In this document: in pieces, positions 35,260 through 44,918 of the stretch
Layout: the number at the start of each line of letters is the position of its first letter
How positions within the stretch are numbered: position 1 is the first letter of the stretch
NCBI GenBank assembly: GCA_016932575.1
Contig: JAFGCO010000070.1
Coordinates: 19,729 to 83,728 of the forward strand
From: a bacterium
GTDB lineage: Bacteria; Zhuqueibacterota; QNDG01; JAFGCO01
Reading direction: 5' to 3'
DNA length: 64,000 bases
The notes under the pieces: generated by a model
Seen by the model: only the letters and a program-made list of their open reading frames with translations
Database searches by the model: none
What the model was told of the DNA's origin: nothing
Translations under genes and position numbers: made by a program

Positions 35260-37377
35260 ATGATGAGATTGAATCCACACCACAGTCGTCTTAAAATTTT
35301 GGCTGTTCTCCTGATTGTCCGATTGGCTTCAATGGTCCATGCAGCCGACATCAGTGTTCGTTTGGAAGGAACCAATCCGGCAATCGATATTTCCCATCTG
35401 TCCGGTGAAAGGCTTGTTTTTCAGGCTTCTTCACCTGAGGAGAGCAGTATCGGATATCAGAAGTCAGGAAAAACAATCTGGATTAAAGGCGAGCCTGTGA
35501 TTACCGTTTCCAAATTGGAACGGATATATACATGGGATATGCCTGAAGAAAAGGTGGTCCTGACCATCCGAAAAGCTCAGAACGATCTTGATTTTCAATT
35601 CTGTCTTCGCAGTCCGGATGGCAGTCAGGCTGAGAAGTGGATGATTTGTTTAAAAGCACTGCCGGGTGAATATTTTACGGGACTCTTTGAACGTGTTATT
35701 GATGGTCCCCAGGATTGTTCGTGGGCAAAGGGGATCCAAACCGCTTTGAACCTGCGTGGTGAAACAGTCGAGATGAAGCTGAGACCCACAGTTTCTGCAT
35801 ATGCCCCGTTTTATATTTCTTCCAATAATTATGGTTTGTTTATTAAAGGCACATGGCCCGGCAGATTTGATTTCTGTCAGTCGGATTCAGATTTTGTACG
35901 TATTGAATTTGAAGGACCGACAATTGCATTCAGATTATACCGGGGTAAATTACCGGCAGACATTGTCAAGCGTCATGCTCTTGAAACCGGTCCTTCTGTT
36001 TTACCCCCGAAATGGGCGTTCGGACCCTGGCGATGGCGGGATAATCATGTCAACCGGGACACCTATTATGACGGGACTGAGGTCCATGCACCCTTCAATA
36101 GTGAACTGGTCGAAGACATTCTGATGATGCAGGCTTATGACATCCCATGCACGGCTTACTGGATTGACCGGCCGTGGGGAACCGGTGTGCGCGGATTTGA
36201 TGATTATCAATTTGATCCGGAAAGATTCCCCAATGCCGATACCATGATTCCATGGATCAATAAAAAAGGGATCGAAATGATGATCTGGATCGCTCCCTTT
36301 GTCATGGGTGAAATGGCCCATATCGCGGAAGAGCGGGGATATTTTCTGAAAAGTAATATATGGAAAAATTCACGTCAGGTACTAATGGATTTTACACATC
36401 CCGAAGCCTGCGAATGGTGGGGTGAAAACGGTCCGGGCAAACTGGCACGGATGGGAATTCGAGGTTTTAAGTTGGATCGGGCGGACGGAGAAAAACTTCT
36501 GGATTCACTTCATCTGACAACCTTTGACGGGACCAGTTACAGGGAAAATTACAATGATTATCCGGTTCAATATGTCCGTGCCGCGTATCGATCGGTTCAG
36601 CCTGTTCTGGGTGATAATTTTGTCCTGTTCCCCAGGGCACAGTACACCGGCAGCAGCCGGTACGGTGCCATGTGGTCCGGTGATCCGCGGGGAACACCCG
36701 AAGGGCTGCGTTCCGTTATCATAGCGCTCCAGCGCTGTTCAGTGATGGGATATCCGATCTGGGGCTCGGATATTGGCGGCTATGGACGCATGTTTAACCG
36801 GGAGACCTGTCTGCGCTGGCTGGGATTCGGTTGTTTTTCTCCTATTATGGAAAACGGCCCGACTGTAGATCGCGGATTCTGGAATTCTCCGGATAAGCCC
36901 GATTATGATATTGAGCTGATCGCCACATGGCGGCTTTATACGCATCTAAGAATGAAGCTGATCGATTATATCCATGATCTGGCCACGGGAGCCCATGAAA
37001 CCGGCATGCCCGTTGTTCGTCCGCTATTCCTTGTATATCCCGAACAGACTGAGGCCTGGGAGGACTGGCAGACCTATTTATTGGGGCCGGACCTGCTGGT
37101 CTCTGTGATCTGGCAAAAAGGCAAAACCCGGCATCGTCTTTACCTTCCGTCCGGGGAAATCTGGATCGATGCCTGGAATCCGGATAAAATTTATCAGGGC
37201 GGGAAATCGATCGAAGTACAGGCGCCATTATATATGATTCCTGTTTTTATCCGCAGAGGAGCAAACCTCCATCTTGGAGATCTGAAAAAGCTATATTCGG
37301 AGTCGCTTCAAATTGCCGAAAAAAGACCGGATCTCGCTGAACTGGAAAGGGCGGAGGGATGGAGAGATTCTCAATAA
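35260..37377 (+). CDS. GH31-family alpha-glycosidase
   Basis: Signal peptide (about 1-28), N-terminal beta-sandwich, TIM barrel from about 250, and C-terminal beta domains. The nucleophile D406 lies in GFKLDRADGE and the acid/base D475 in MWSGD, with the family motif YPIWGSDIGGYG soon after. GH31 includes alpha-xylosidases, alpha-glucosidases and alpha-galactosidases, so the substrate cannot be read from the sequence alone. Two ATG codons follow AAGGA, 7 bp after the GH43/GH29 stop, so the pair is an operon unit. Working with a fucosidase suggests removal of terminal alpha-linked sugars from a branched oligosaccharide. There is no tail, so a periplasmic site is probable. Confidence 0.88.
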   Translation: MMRLNPHHSRLKILAVLLIVRLASMVHAADISVRLEGTNPAIDISHLSGERLVFQASSPEESSIGYQKSGKTIWIKGEPVITVSKLERIYTWDMPEEKVVLTIRKAQNDLDFQFCLRSPDGSQAEKWMICLKALPGEYFTGLFERVIDGPQDCSWAKGIQTALNLRGETVEMKLRPTVSAYAPFYISSNNYGLFIKGTWPGRFDFCQSDSDFVRIEFEGPTIAFRLYRGKLPADIVKRHALETGPSVLPPKWAFGPWRWRDNHVNRDTYYDGTEVHAPFNSELVEDILMMQAYDIPCTAYWIDRPWGTGVRGFDDYQFDPERFPNADTMIPWINKKGIEMMIWIAPFVMGEMAHIAEERGYFLKSNIWKNSRQVLMDFTHPEACEWWGENGPGKLARMGIRGFKLDRADGEKLLDSLHLTTFDGTSYRENYNDYPVQYVRAAYRSVQPVLGDNFVLFPRAQYTGSSRYGAMWSGDPRGTPEGLRSVIIALQRCSVMGYPIWGSDIGGYGRMFNRETCLRWLGFGCFSPIMENGPTVDRGFWNSPDKPDYDIELIATWRLYTHLRMKLIDYIHDLATGAHETGMPVVRPLFLVYPEQTEAWEDWQTYLLGPDLLVSVIWQKGKTRHRLYLPSGEIWIDAWNPDKIYQGGKSIEVQAPLYMIPVFIRRGANLHLGDLKKLYSESLQIAEKRPDLAELERAEGWRDSQ

Positions 37378-37406
37378 TATTGACATCGACCTGCAGGAGG
37401 TTGCGT

Positions 37407-38762
37407 ATGCGGTATAAATCAATCCAATTTGGTTTTTCGGTCCTGATGTTCTCGATATTAATCATTCCTTCTTTGCATGCACAGACCCGATTATATCCGG
37501 GCAGCCAAATCCGGGATAAAAAGGCGTATACAGAGCAGGTGCTTCGTGCTGTTGCAGAAAGGATTCTCGAATCCACAACCTACCGGTTTGTTGACGAATC
37601 CGGGAAAAAATATGAAAGCACCAAAGATGTTCCTTTAACAACAGTTCTTCATCTGGAGAGCCAATACAATGACTGGCACTATACAAACGGTGTCCTCAAC
37701 CTGGGATTTTTGGAACTCGCTGATCATCTGAAAGAACAAAAATATCAGGAGTTTGTCCTGAAAAATTTTGATTTCGTATTTAATCAGAGTCATATTGATT
37801 ATTTTCGTCAATATTATGACCGGGAATTGAAGAAGGGATGGATCGAAGTCCGGAAAGTGCCGTGGCATATGTTTTTCAGAATGACCCGGCTGGACGACTG
37901 CTCAGCTATTGCAGCCAGCCTGCTGGAAGCCATGAAAATCAATCCAAAAGAGATTTATATGGATTATATCAATCAGGTCGCAACCCATATCATGAATCAG
38001 GAACCCCGTTTCAATGACGGCACCATTGCCCGTCTTTGGCCGCATGAAAAGACATTGTGGGCGGATGATCTGTTTATGAGTGTTGTTTTTTTGGCGAGGA
38101 TGGGTGCATATACGGGCAATGATTTATATTTAGATGACGCCATAAAGCAGGTAATCCAGTTTACGGATTATTTGTGGAGCGGGGAAAAGCAGCTCTATTT
38201 TCACTGCTATCACGGCGATACCGATCAGCTGGGCGTGGCCCATTGGGCCAGAGCCAACGGATGGGTCATGATGGCTCAGACTGAACTGCTCAGTGTTCTT
38301 CCCGCAGATCATCCCAAACGGTCCGAACTGATTGAAATATTCAGACGGCAGGCCGACGGCATTGCCCGTTATCAAAGTGAATCGGGATTGTGGCATCAGT
38401 TGCTGGATAAAGAAGACTCTTATCTGGAGACCTCATCCACAGCCATGTTTACGTTCAGTCTTGCCCGGGGAGTCAACCGGGGCTGGCTGCCTCAGGATTT
38501 TGCCTATGTGGCGGAAATGGGCTGGAGAGGTGTGCTTTCAAAGATCGATGCGCAGGCCAGTGTATCTGATATCTGTGTGGGAACCGGCATTATGCCTTCT
38601 CTGGTGTTCTATTATAAACGTCCCGCTGTCAAGAACATTCCGATGGGCGAGGGGCCGGTGCTGCGTGCCGGTGTTGAAATTTTAAAGATGACACCCTATT
38701 ATGAAGCACCCGCTTATACCAAATATGACAGAATATTGTCCACTGAAAAATCATCACAGTGA
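37407..38762 (+). CDS. GH105-like unsaturated rhamnogalacturonyl hydrolase (no sorting tail)
   Basis: The ATG at 37407 has GGAGG upstream and begins a signal peptide ending SLHAQ (451 residues); the open frame from 37359 overlaps the GH31 gene and is not used. The (alpha/alpha)6 barrel carries GH88/GH105 motifs: YTNGVLNLGFLELAD, the Asp pair at 220-221 in LWADDLFMSVVF, and HWARANGWVMMAQTELL. These enzymes hydrolyse the unsaturated galacturonyl end left by rhamnogalacturonan lyases, giving a keto-uronate and a shorter rhamnose-ended chain. It is the probable periplasmic follow-up to the PL11 lyases. The tailed GH105 at 57342 is a second, divergent copy. Confidence 0.85.
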   Translation: MRYKSIQFGFSVLMFSILIIPSLHAQTRLYPGSQIRDKKAYTEQVLRAVAERILESTTYRFVDESGKKYESTKDVPLTTVLHLESQYNDWHYTNGVLNLGFLELADHLKEQKYQEFVLKNFDFVFNQSHIDYFRQYYDRELKKGWIEVRKVPWHMFFRMTRLDDCSAIAASLLEAMKINPKEIYMDYINQVATHIMNQEPRFNDGTIARLWPHEKTLWADDLFMSVVFLARMGAYTGNDLYLDDAIKQVIQFTDYLWSGEKQLYFHCYHGDTDQLGVAHWARANGWVMMAQTELLSVLPADHPKRSELIEIFRRQADGIARYQSESGLWHQLLDKEDSYLETSSTAMFTFSLARGVNRGWLPQDFAYVAEMGWRGVLSKIDAQASVSDICVGTGIMPSLVFYYKRPAVKNIPMGEGPVLRAGVEILKMTPYYEAPAYTKYDRILSTEKSSQ

Positions 38763-38873
38763 AGTTCAGAATCATTGAGTCGGGGTGCAATGAATCCCGA
38801 TCGTTATGCTTGAAGAATCTTATGTACGCGATTTTTTTTCATATCGCGGTAATTTAATCAATCCAGGGGCTGA

Positions 38874-39191
38874 ATGATGAAACGAGTCGCATTTAAAATG
38901 AAACTCAGGCCAGGCTGCAGAGAAGAATATCAGAAAAGGCACAGTCAGATATGGTCCGAGCTGAAGCAATTATTGAAAGATGCCGGGATTCGTGATTATT
39001 CGATTTTTTTTGATGAAGAAACCCACATTTTATTTGCCGTCCAAAAAGTATCGGGAGACAGTGGATCCCAGGATCTCGGCAAGACGGATATTGTACAAAA
39101 ATGGTGGGCCTATATGGCGGACATCATGGAAACCCATCCGGATCACTCACCGGTTTCCATCCCGCTTGAAGAAGTGTTTCATATGGATTAA
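38874..39191 (+). CDS. rhaM: L-rhamnose mutarotase
   Basis: Small cytoplasmic protein (105 residues, normal family length) of the RhaM/DUF718 family, which interconverts the alpha and beta anomers of L-rhamnose. Family features are MKRVAFKMKLRPGCREEYQKRH, the catalytic-type His, IRDYSIFFDEE, and the Trp pair in VQKWWAYMADIM. Two ATG codons (38874, 38877) follow AGGGG. It sits immediately before GH106 alpha-L-rhamnosidase, matching the expected release of rhamnose. No rhamnose isomerase, kinase, aldolase or transporter is in the window, so those steps must be encoded elsewhere. Confidence 0.93.
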   Translation: MMKRVAFKMKLRPGCREEYQKRHSQIWSELKQLLKDAGIRDYSIFFDEETHILFAVQKVSGDSGSQDLGKTDIVQKWWAYMADIMETHPDHSPVSIPLEEVFHMD

Positions 39192-39196
39192 TTATC

Positions 39197-42067
39197 ATGA
39201 AAGTGAGCCCCATGAATAGAATAAAAGTCTATTTCATCCGGATTGGATTGTCCATCATCATGTCTTTACAGGTCATGGCCTCTGCATCTCAGCCGGTCTG
39301 GCCGCCGATCACCCGGCAGACCCGACCCTGGACCCGTTGGTGGTGGATGGGCAGCAGCGTTGATCCGGAGAATTTATCTGCTGTCATGGAGGAATACCGG
39401 AAAGCCGGATTGGGTGGATTGGAAATTACACCCATTTATGGCGTGAAAGGAGTTGAAGATCGATTTATTCCCTATTTATCCGGGGAGTGGATGACCCTGT
39501 TCATGCATGTGCTCCATGAGGCGGAAAGACTTGATCTCGGCATTGATATGGCCACAGGGACCGGCTGGCCGTTTGGCGGGCCCTGGATTGACGCGGATCA
39601 TGCCTGCAAGTATATGGTTTATCAGGTGTATCATCTTGAAGCGGGCGAAAAATTATCTCAGCCTGTAGAATATCTGCAGAAACCCATGGCTTATGCAGTC
39701 CGAAAAAAACTGAAAATTTCTGATGTTTCAGAGCCTGTCAGCGAAAACGACAATCTCCAATCTCTGGCGCTTGCACAGATCCGGTTTCAGAAATTCCTCC
39801 CGCTTCAGGTTCTTATGGCTTATTCGGAGCAGGGTGACATACTGAATCTTACACCGATGGTTGATGATAATTGTCACTTGAATTGGACGGCACCGGATGA
39901 CCGCTGGACCCTGTATGCTGTATTTCAGGGATGGCACGGAAAAATGGTGGAACGGGCTGCTCCTGGCGGAGAAGGCAATGTGATTGATCATTTTTCAAAA
40001 GATGCTATAGAGGCTTATCTCAATAAATTTGATAATGCATTTAAGGGAAATGATATTTGTTATTTAAGGGCATTCTTTAATGACTCGTACGAAGTGGATG
40101 ATGCAAGTGGTGAGGCCAATTATACGCCCGATTTATTCAGGGAATTTAAAAACAGAAAAGGATATGATCTTACCCGTTACCTGCCATTGCTTTTTTCATC
40201 AGAATCCACTGAAGAAAGAAGCCGGCTGCTCTGTGATTACCGGGAAGTGATTTCCGAGTTGCTTCTGGAAAAGTTTACCCTCTCCTGGAAGGCGTGGGCG
40301 GAAGGCAAGGGAGCCGTTATTCGAAATCAGGCTCATGGCTCTCCGGCGAATATCCTCGACCTTTACGCAGCCAGTCATATTCCCGAGACTGAGGGAAGCG
40401 ATTTGATTCAATTCAAATTTGCTTCTTCTGCTGCAAATGTCACGGGTAAGATGCTGGCTTCCTGTGAGGCAGCCACATGGCTGGATGAGCATTTTCTGGC
40501 CTCTCTGGCAGGAGTTAAACAGGCGCTCGACCAATATTTTTTAGGGGGCATCAACCATATTGTTTATCATGGCACACCCTATTCCCCGATTGATGTGGAA
40601 TGGCCGGGCTGGCTGTTTTATGCAGCAGTTCATTTTGGTCCGACCAATGCATTCTGGAAAGATTTTCCGAAACTCAATCAGTATGTCACGCGATGCCAGG
40701 CATTTCTTCAATCCGGAAAGCCGGCCAATGATATATTGCTGTATTATCCGATTTATGACAAATGGTCGGATCCGGGACGCAGCCTGCTTCAACATTTCAA
40801 GGGATCATTGGAAGGCATGCACGTTCGTGACCTGGCAGAAACACTGATGGAACAGGGATATTCATTCGATTTTATTTCAGACAATCAGCTGCAGGTTTGT
40901 GCATATACAGATTCTGAATTTAAAACAGCAGGCTCTGCCTATCAGACAGTGATCGTTCCTGAATGCCGGTTTATTCCTCTTAAAACTTTTATCAAACTGA
41001 TAGATTTTGCAAAAGCAGGCGGCCATATTGTTTTCCATCGAAGTTTGCCCGAGGATATACCAGGGTTTGCCCATCTTTCCGAAAGGCAGAAGACGTTCCA
41101 GAACGCCCTTCAGGATTTGAATGTCGTGAAACTGCCTGATGAAAAGATGTCTTATGCAACCATTGGAGGGGGGCTTTTTGTTATCGGCGAGGATATCCAC
41201 CAATTGCTTGAATTTATTGATATCCTGCCTGAATCAGCATCAAAAAAGGGCCTTCGTTATGTGAAACGTCAGTCCGAAGGCGGTCCCTTCTATTTTATTG
41301 TGAATCCATCGGGAGATCGTTTTGATGACTGGGTGCATATTCATGGAGAAGCGGCTTCTGTACTGCGTTTTGATCCCATGTCCGGCAAATCCGGTCTGGT
41401 TCCCCATGTCAACAGACATGATGCATCCATAGAAGTGTATCTTCAGCTGGATTCAGGTGAGTCTTGTATTCTGTCTTTATCAAAAGATCAAACAGAAACT
41501 CCCGATTATCCATGCCTCACCAAAGCACAGGACGCATATCAGATTAACGGTCAATGGAAAATTCAGTTTATACAAGGAGGGCCTGTTATTCCCGAGGTTG
41601 TGCAGACGGAGAAACTGATATCCTGGACGCGGCTTAAAAGCAATGAAATTTCATGTTTTTCAGGCACTGCCCGTTATACAACACAGTTTGCAAAGCCTGA
41701 AGTCAAGGCGGATGTCTGGATGCTGGATCTGGGAAAGGTCTGCGAAAGCGCGGTTGTTCATATGAATGGTGCGGTTCTTGACACCTTGATTACGCCCCCG
41801 TTTCAGATCACAATCCGTGATGATCAGTTGAAGGACCGTAATCAATTACAAATCGATGTGAGCAATTTAATGGCCAATCGTATCATTTATCTGGATCAAA
41901 AAGACATTGAATGGAAGAAATTTTACAACATCAACTTTCCGTCAAAATACAGAAAAAATATGAACGATCGGGGATTATTCGATGCGTCCGGCTGGGAACC
42001 GATCGAATCCGGTCTCATCGGTCCTGTGAAGCTGATTCCACTTGAGACGAGAAATGACAAGTCATGA
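39197..42067 (+). CDS. GH106 alpha-L-rhamnosidase
   Basis: Large exported enzyme (956 residues) matching GH106. It opens with PWTRWWWMGSSVDPENL and GLGGLEITPIYGVKG, followed by IDMATGTGWPFGGPW. Later come NQAHGSPANILDLYAASHIPETEGSD, which contains a likely catalytic Glu, and HIVYHGTPYSP. The C-terminal part has a galactose-binding-like beta-sandwich (WMLDLGKVCESAVVHMNG). It removes terminal alpha-L-rhamnose from RG-I, RG-II or side-chain oligosaccharides. The signal peptide ends in ASASQ; ATG 39197 or 39212 could be used, and neither has a strong ribosome binding site. It lies 5 bp after rhaM and overlaps the GH2 gene by 4 bp. No sorting tail is present. Confidence 0.87.
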   Translation: MKVSPMNRIKVYFIRIGLSIIMSLQVMASASQPVWPPITRQTRPWTRWWWMGSSVDPENLSAVMEEYRKAGLGGLEITPIYGVKGVEDRFIPYLSGEWMTLFMHVLHEAERLDLGIDMATGTGWPFGGPWIDADHACKYMVYQVYHLEAGEKLSQPVEYLQKPMAYAVRKKLKISDVSEPVSENDNLQSLALAQIRFQKFLPLQVLMAYSEQGDILNLTPMVDDNCHLNWTAPDDRWTLYAVFQGWHGKMVERAAPGGEGNVIDHFSKDAIEAYLNKFDNAFKGNDICYLRAFFNDSYEVDDASGEANYTPDLFREFKNRKGYDLTRYLPLLFSSESTEERSRLLCDYREVISELLLEKFTLSWKAWAEGKGAVIRNQAHGSPANILDLYAASHIPETEGSDLIQFKFASSAANVTGKMLASCEAATWLDEHFLASLAGVKQALDQYFLGGINHIVYHGTPYSPIDVEWPGWLFYAAVHFGPTNAFWKDFPKLNQYVTRCQAFLQSGKPANDILLYYPIYDKWSDPGRSLLQHFKGSLEGMHVRDLAETLMEQGYSFDFISDNQLQVCAYTDSEFKTAGSAYQTVIVPECRFIPLKTFIKLIDFAKAGGHIVFHRSLPEDIPGFAHLSERQKTFQNALQDLNVVKLPDEKMSYATIGGGLFVIGEDIHQLLEFIDILPESASKKGLRYVKRQSEGGPFYFIVNPSGDRFDDWVHIHGEAASVLRFDPMSGKSGLVPHVNRHDASIEVYLQLDSGESCILSLSKDQTETPDYPCLTKAQDAYQINGQWKIQFIQGGPVIPEVVQTEKLISWTRLKSNEISCFSGTARYTTQFAKPEVKADVWMLDLGKVCESAVVHMNGAVLDTLITPPFQITIRDDQLKDRNQLQIDVSNLMANRIIYLDQKDIEWKKFYNINFPSKYRKNMNDRGLFDASGWEPIESGLIGPVKLIPLETRNDKS

Positions 42068-44889
42068 ATGATCAAAGAGACCATCCAATCATTCTTTGGA
42101 TATCCGCTTGTGCTTTAATGATGCAATCTGTTCTGCTGTCCTCTGAAGAGCATCCCCATCGTGAAATACAGTATCTCTCTGGCAAGGATAATATGCATAC
42201 CGTGACCTGGGATTTTTATTGTACAGGTGGAAGAAAAAGCGGATTCTGGACCGAAATTGAAGTACCTTCCCACTGGGAACAGCAGGGATTCGGGCGTTAT
42301 AACTATGGCCGGGATTATCATACGTATGGAAAAAAGTTTAAGTATTCCGATGAACAGGGCTTATACAGGTATGTGTTCATGGTGCCCGAGTCCTGGAAAA
42401 ACAGAATCGTCAATATTGTATTTGAAGGTTCCATGACAGACACGGAAGTCAGAATAAACGGTCAACTGGCCGGTGAAATTCATCAGGGCGCTTTTTATCG
42501 TTTTCAATATAATATTTCGGATTTATTGAGATATGGAACGAAAAATCGGTTACAGGTTACAGTGAGTAAAGTGTCGGCAAATCCTTCTGTCAATCATGCC
42601 GAGCGCCGGGCAGATTACTGGATATTTGGCGGAATATTCCGTCCCGTCTATCTGGAATCCTTCCCCTGTGAGCATATCGAACGTGTCGCTATTTCGGCAG
42701 GGGCTGATGGTTTTTTCAGTATGGATGTATTACCCAAAAATCTCAAAGGAGAGCGTACCCTTTATGCGCAGATTATTGATGTGTCTGGTGCTGTTGTCGC
42801 TGATTGTCAGGCCCATGCCAGTCCTGAAGATTCTCTGATCACTCTGAAAACCGAGGTTAAAAATCCGTTACTATGGACGCCTGAAACCCCGGTTTTGTAT
42901 CATGTGCATGTTTTTCTGAAAGAGAAAGGCCAGGTTCAATACCATACAATAGAAAAATTCGGATTCAGAACCATTGAAATTCGAAAGGCCGACGGTATTT
43001 ATGTCAATGGAATCCGGGTGAAGATGAAAGGGATTAACCGCCACGTGCTTTGGCCGGAAACCGGACGCTGTATCAGTCCGGAAATCGATCGGACAGATGT
43101 TCAGCTTATCAAAGCCATGAATATGAATGCTGTCCGCTGCTCTCATTATCCCCCGGACAAATCATTTCTGGATTGTTGTGATTCTCTGGGATTGTTTGTC
43201 GTGGATGAGCTGGCCGGCTGGCATCAAGCCTATGACACTTCGGTTGGGGAAAAACTGGTCAAAGAAATGGTGACTCGTGATGTAAACCATCCCTCGGTTA
43301 TTTTCTGGAGCAACGGCAATGAAGGTGGAACCAACAAGGCGCTCGATGATGATTTTTATCAGTATGATCCCTCAAAACGGCCTGTCATTCACTGTCACCA
43401 TCGGCGGGGAAAGGGTTACAATGGGATTGATACCAATCATTATGAAAACTATGCCGGTTCAAAAAAATTACTGAAGGGGCCGATGATTTACATGCCCACA
43501 GAGTTCTTACATGGCCAAAATGACGGCGGTATGGGAGCTGCTCTTTATGATTACTGGGAGATGTTTTGGAATTCGGATCTTTCAGGCGGCGGCTTTCTCT
43601 GGGCCTTTGTTGATGAAGGAATCGTAAGAACCGATTTTAGTGGAGTGGTGGATGTGAACCGGGTCAATGCACCGGACGGTGTTCTGGGACCGCATCGGGA
43701 AAAAGAAGGCAGTTTTTATGCGATTCAGGAGATATTTTCTCCTGTTATTGTTCGGTTCGAACCATTGTCCGGAGATGAAACGGTTCAATTATTTTTGGAG
43801 AACCGCTATCATTTTACTTCTCTGAATCAGTGTACATTTCAATGGCAGCTGATCAATTTTCGCCGGCCCGCTGATTGCAATGCCGGATATCGTATCATGA
43901 ACAAGGGTACGGCTTCCGGACCGGATGTTCCGCCTTCGGCCACTGGGAAACTCGTTTTGGATCTACCGTCTGACTGGAAGCATTATGATGCACTCAGGGT
44001 GGAGGTCAGGGATCCTTTTTATCATTCTGTAATCAGCCAAACCCTGAAAATCAAAAATCAGCGCAGTATGGTGAATGAACTGGTCAATATTGAAAAGGGT
44101 GAAGTTGAAGTAACAGAGGAGGAGGGGCGGATTAGTCTGAAAGCGAATGGAATCAGGGTGACATTCAATCATAAAGACGGTACCTTGTCTAATCTGCGAA
44201 ATGATTACAGTGAGCCGCTTTCGTTCAGCAACGGACCGGTCCTGGTGAGCGGAAAGGCTGATTTTGTTAAGATGACGGTTTTCCGGGAAAATGACGGTGT
44301 GGTGGTTGAGAGCCGGTATCAAGACGATCTGAAATATGCCCGTTGGAAAATGTACGGCAGTGGGTGGCTGCGTCTTGAATATGAATATCAGGTGGAAGGG
44401 GAACAGCCGTTTCTTGGGATCAGCTTTGATTATCCAGAGTCAAATATCATTGGAGTCAAATGGCTGGGCAATGGTCCTTATCGGGTCTGGAAAAACCGGA
44501 TCCATGGCGGGGAGCTGACTGTCCATCAGTCCATGTACAACGACACTCAGACAGGCAGTTCGCCCTGGATTTATCCGGAGTTTAAAGGGTATTTTTCTGA
44601 TATTATCTGGATTGAATTTAATACTGTTGAAGGTCAATTTTTAGTTGTTGCCAATGAAAAAAATTTATTTGTGCGCCTTTTCGAGTTTTATTCACTTCCA
44701 GGACCGGTTAACCATCCGGTTTTGCCGGTTGGAGACATCTCTTTTCTTGATGGTATTCCGCCTACAGGAACCAAGATGGGATACAAAATACATCCGGATG
44801 CCTCTGATCTGGGGCCCCACAGTCAAATGAATTGCATTGAGGGCCCAATCAGAAGAACACTCTGGTTTTACTTCGGATTGCCGGAATAG
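42064..44889 (+). CDS. GH2-family beta-glycosidase
   Basis: Typical GH2 order: jelly-roll sugar-binding domain (WEQQGFGRYNYG, TDTEVRINGQLAG), immunoglobulin-like domain, TIM barrel with MKGINRH and RCSHYPPDKSFLD, acid/base E420 in SNGNEGG and nucleophile E480 in MPTEFLHGQ, and a C-terminal beta-sandwich like that of long beta-galactosidases. GH2 includes beta-galactosidases, beta-glucuronidases and RG-II enzymes. Galactan or uronosyl side chains fit this island. It begins with an ATGA overlap on the GH106 stop, so the two are translationally coupled. The N-terminal hydrophobic stretch (about 9-26) is a weak signal peptide. No sorting tail is seen. Confidence 0.88.
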   Translation: MNDQRDHPIILWISACALMMQSVLLSSEEHPHREIQYLSGKDNMHTVTWDFYCTGGRKSGFWTEIEVPSHWEQQGFGRYNYGRDYHTYGKKFKYSDEQGLYRYVFMVPESWKNRIVNIVFEGSMTDTEVRINGQLAGEIHQGAFYRFQYNISDLLRYGTKNRLQVTVSKVSANPSVNHAERRADYWIFGGIFRPVYLESFPCEHIERVAISAGADGFFSMDVLPKNLKGERTLYAQIIDVSGAVVADCQAHASPEDSLITLKTEVKNPLLWTPETPVLYHVHVFLKEKGQVQYHTIEKFGFRTIEIRKADGIYVNGIRVKMKGINRHVLWPETGRCISPEIDRTDVQLIKAMNMNAVRCSHYPPDKSFLDCCDSLGLFVVDELAGWHQAYDTSVGEKLVKEMVTRDVNHPSVIFWSNGNEGGTNKALDDDFYQYDPSKRPVIHCHHRRGKGYNGIDTNHYENYAGSKKLLKGPMIYMPTEFLHGQNDGGMGAALYDYWEMFWNSDLSGGGFLWAFVDEGIVRTDFSGVVDVNRVNAPDGVLGPHREKEGSFYAIQEIFSPVIVRFEPLSGDETVQLFLENRYHFTSLNQCTFQWQLINFRRPADCNAGYRIMNKGTASGPDVPPSATGKLVLDLPSDWKHYDALRVEVRDPFYHSVISQTLKIKNQRSMVNELVNIEKGEVEVTEEEGRISLKANGIRVTFNHKDGTLSNLRNDYSEPLSFSNGPVLVSGKADFVKMTVFRENDGVVVESRYQDDLKYARWKMYGSGWLRLEYEYQVEGEQPFLGISFDYPESNIIGVKWLGNGPYRVWKNRIHGGELTVHQSMYNDTQTGSSPWIYPEFKGYFSDIIWIEFNTVEGQFLVVANEKNLFVRLFEFYSLPGPVNHPVLPVGDISFLDGIPPTGTKMGYKIHPDASDLGPHSQMNCIEGPIRRTLWFYFGLPE

Positions 44890-44918
44890 TGGCAGTTAAC
44901 GGATTTGTGGAGAAAATG

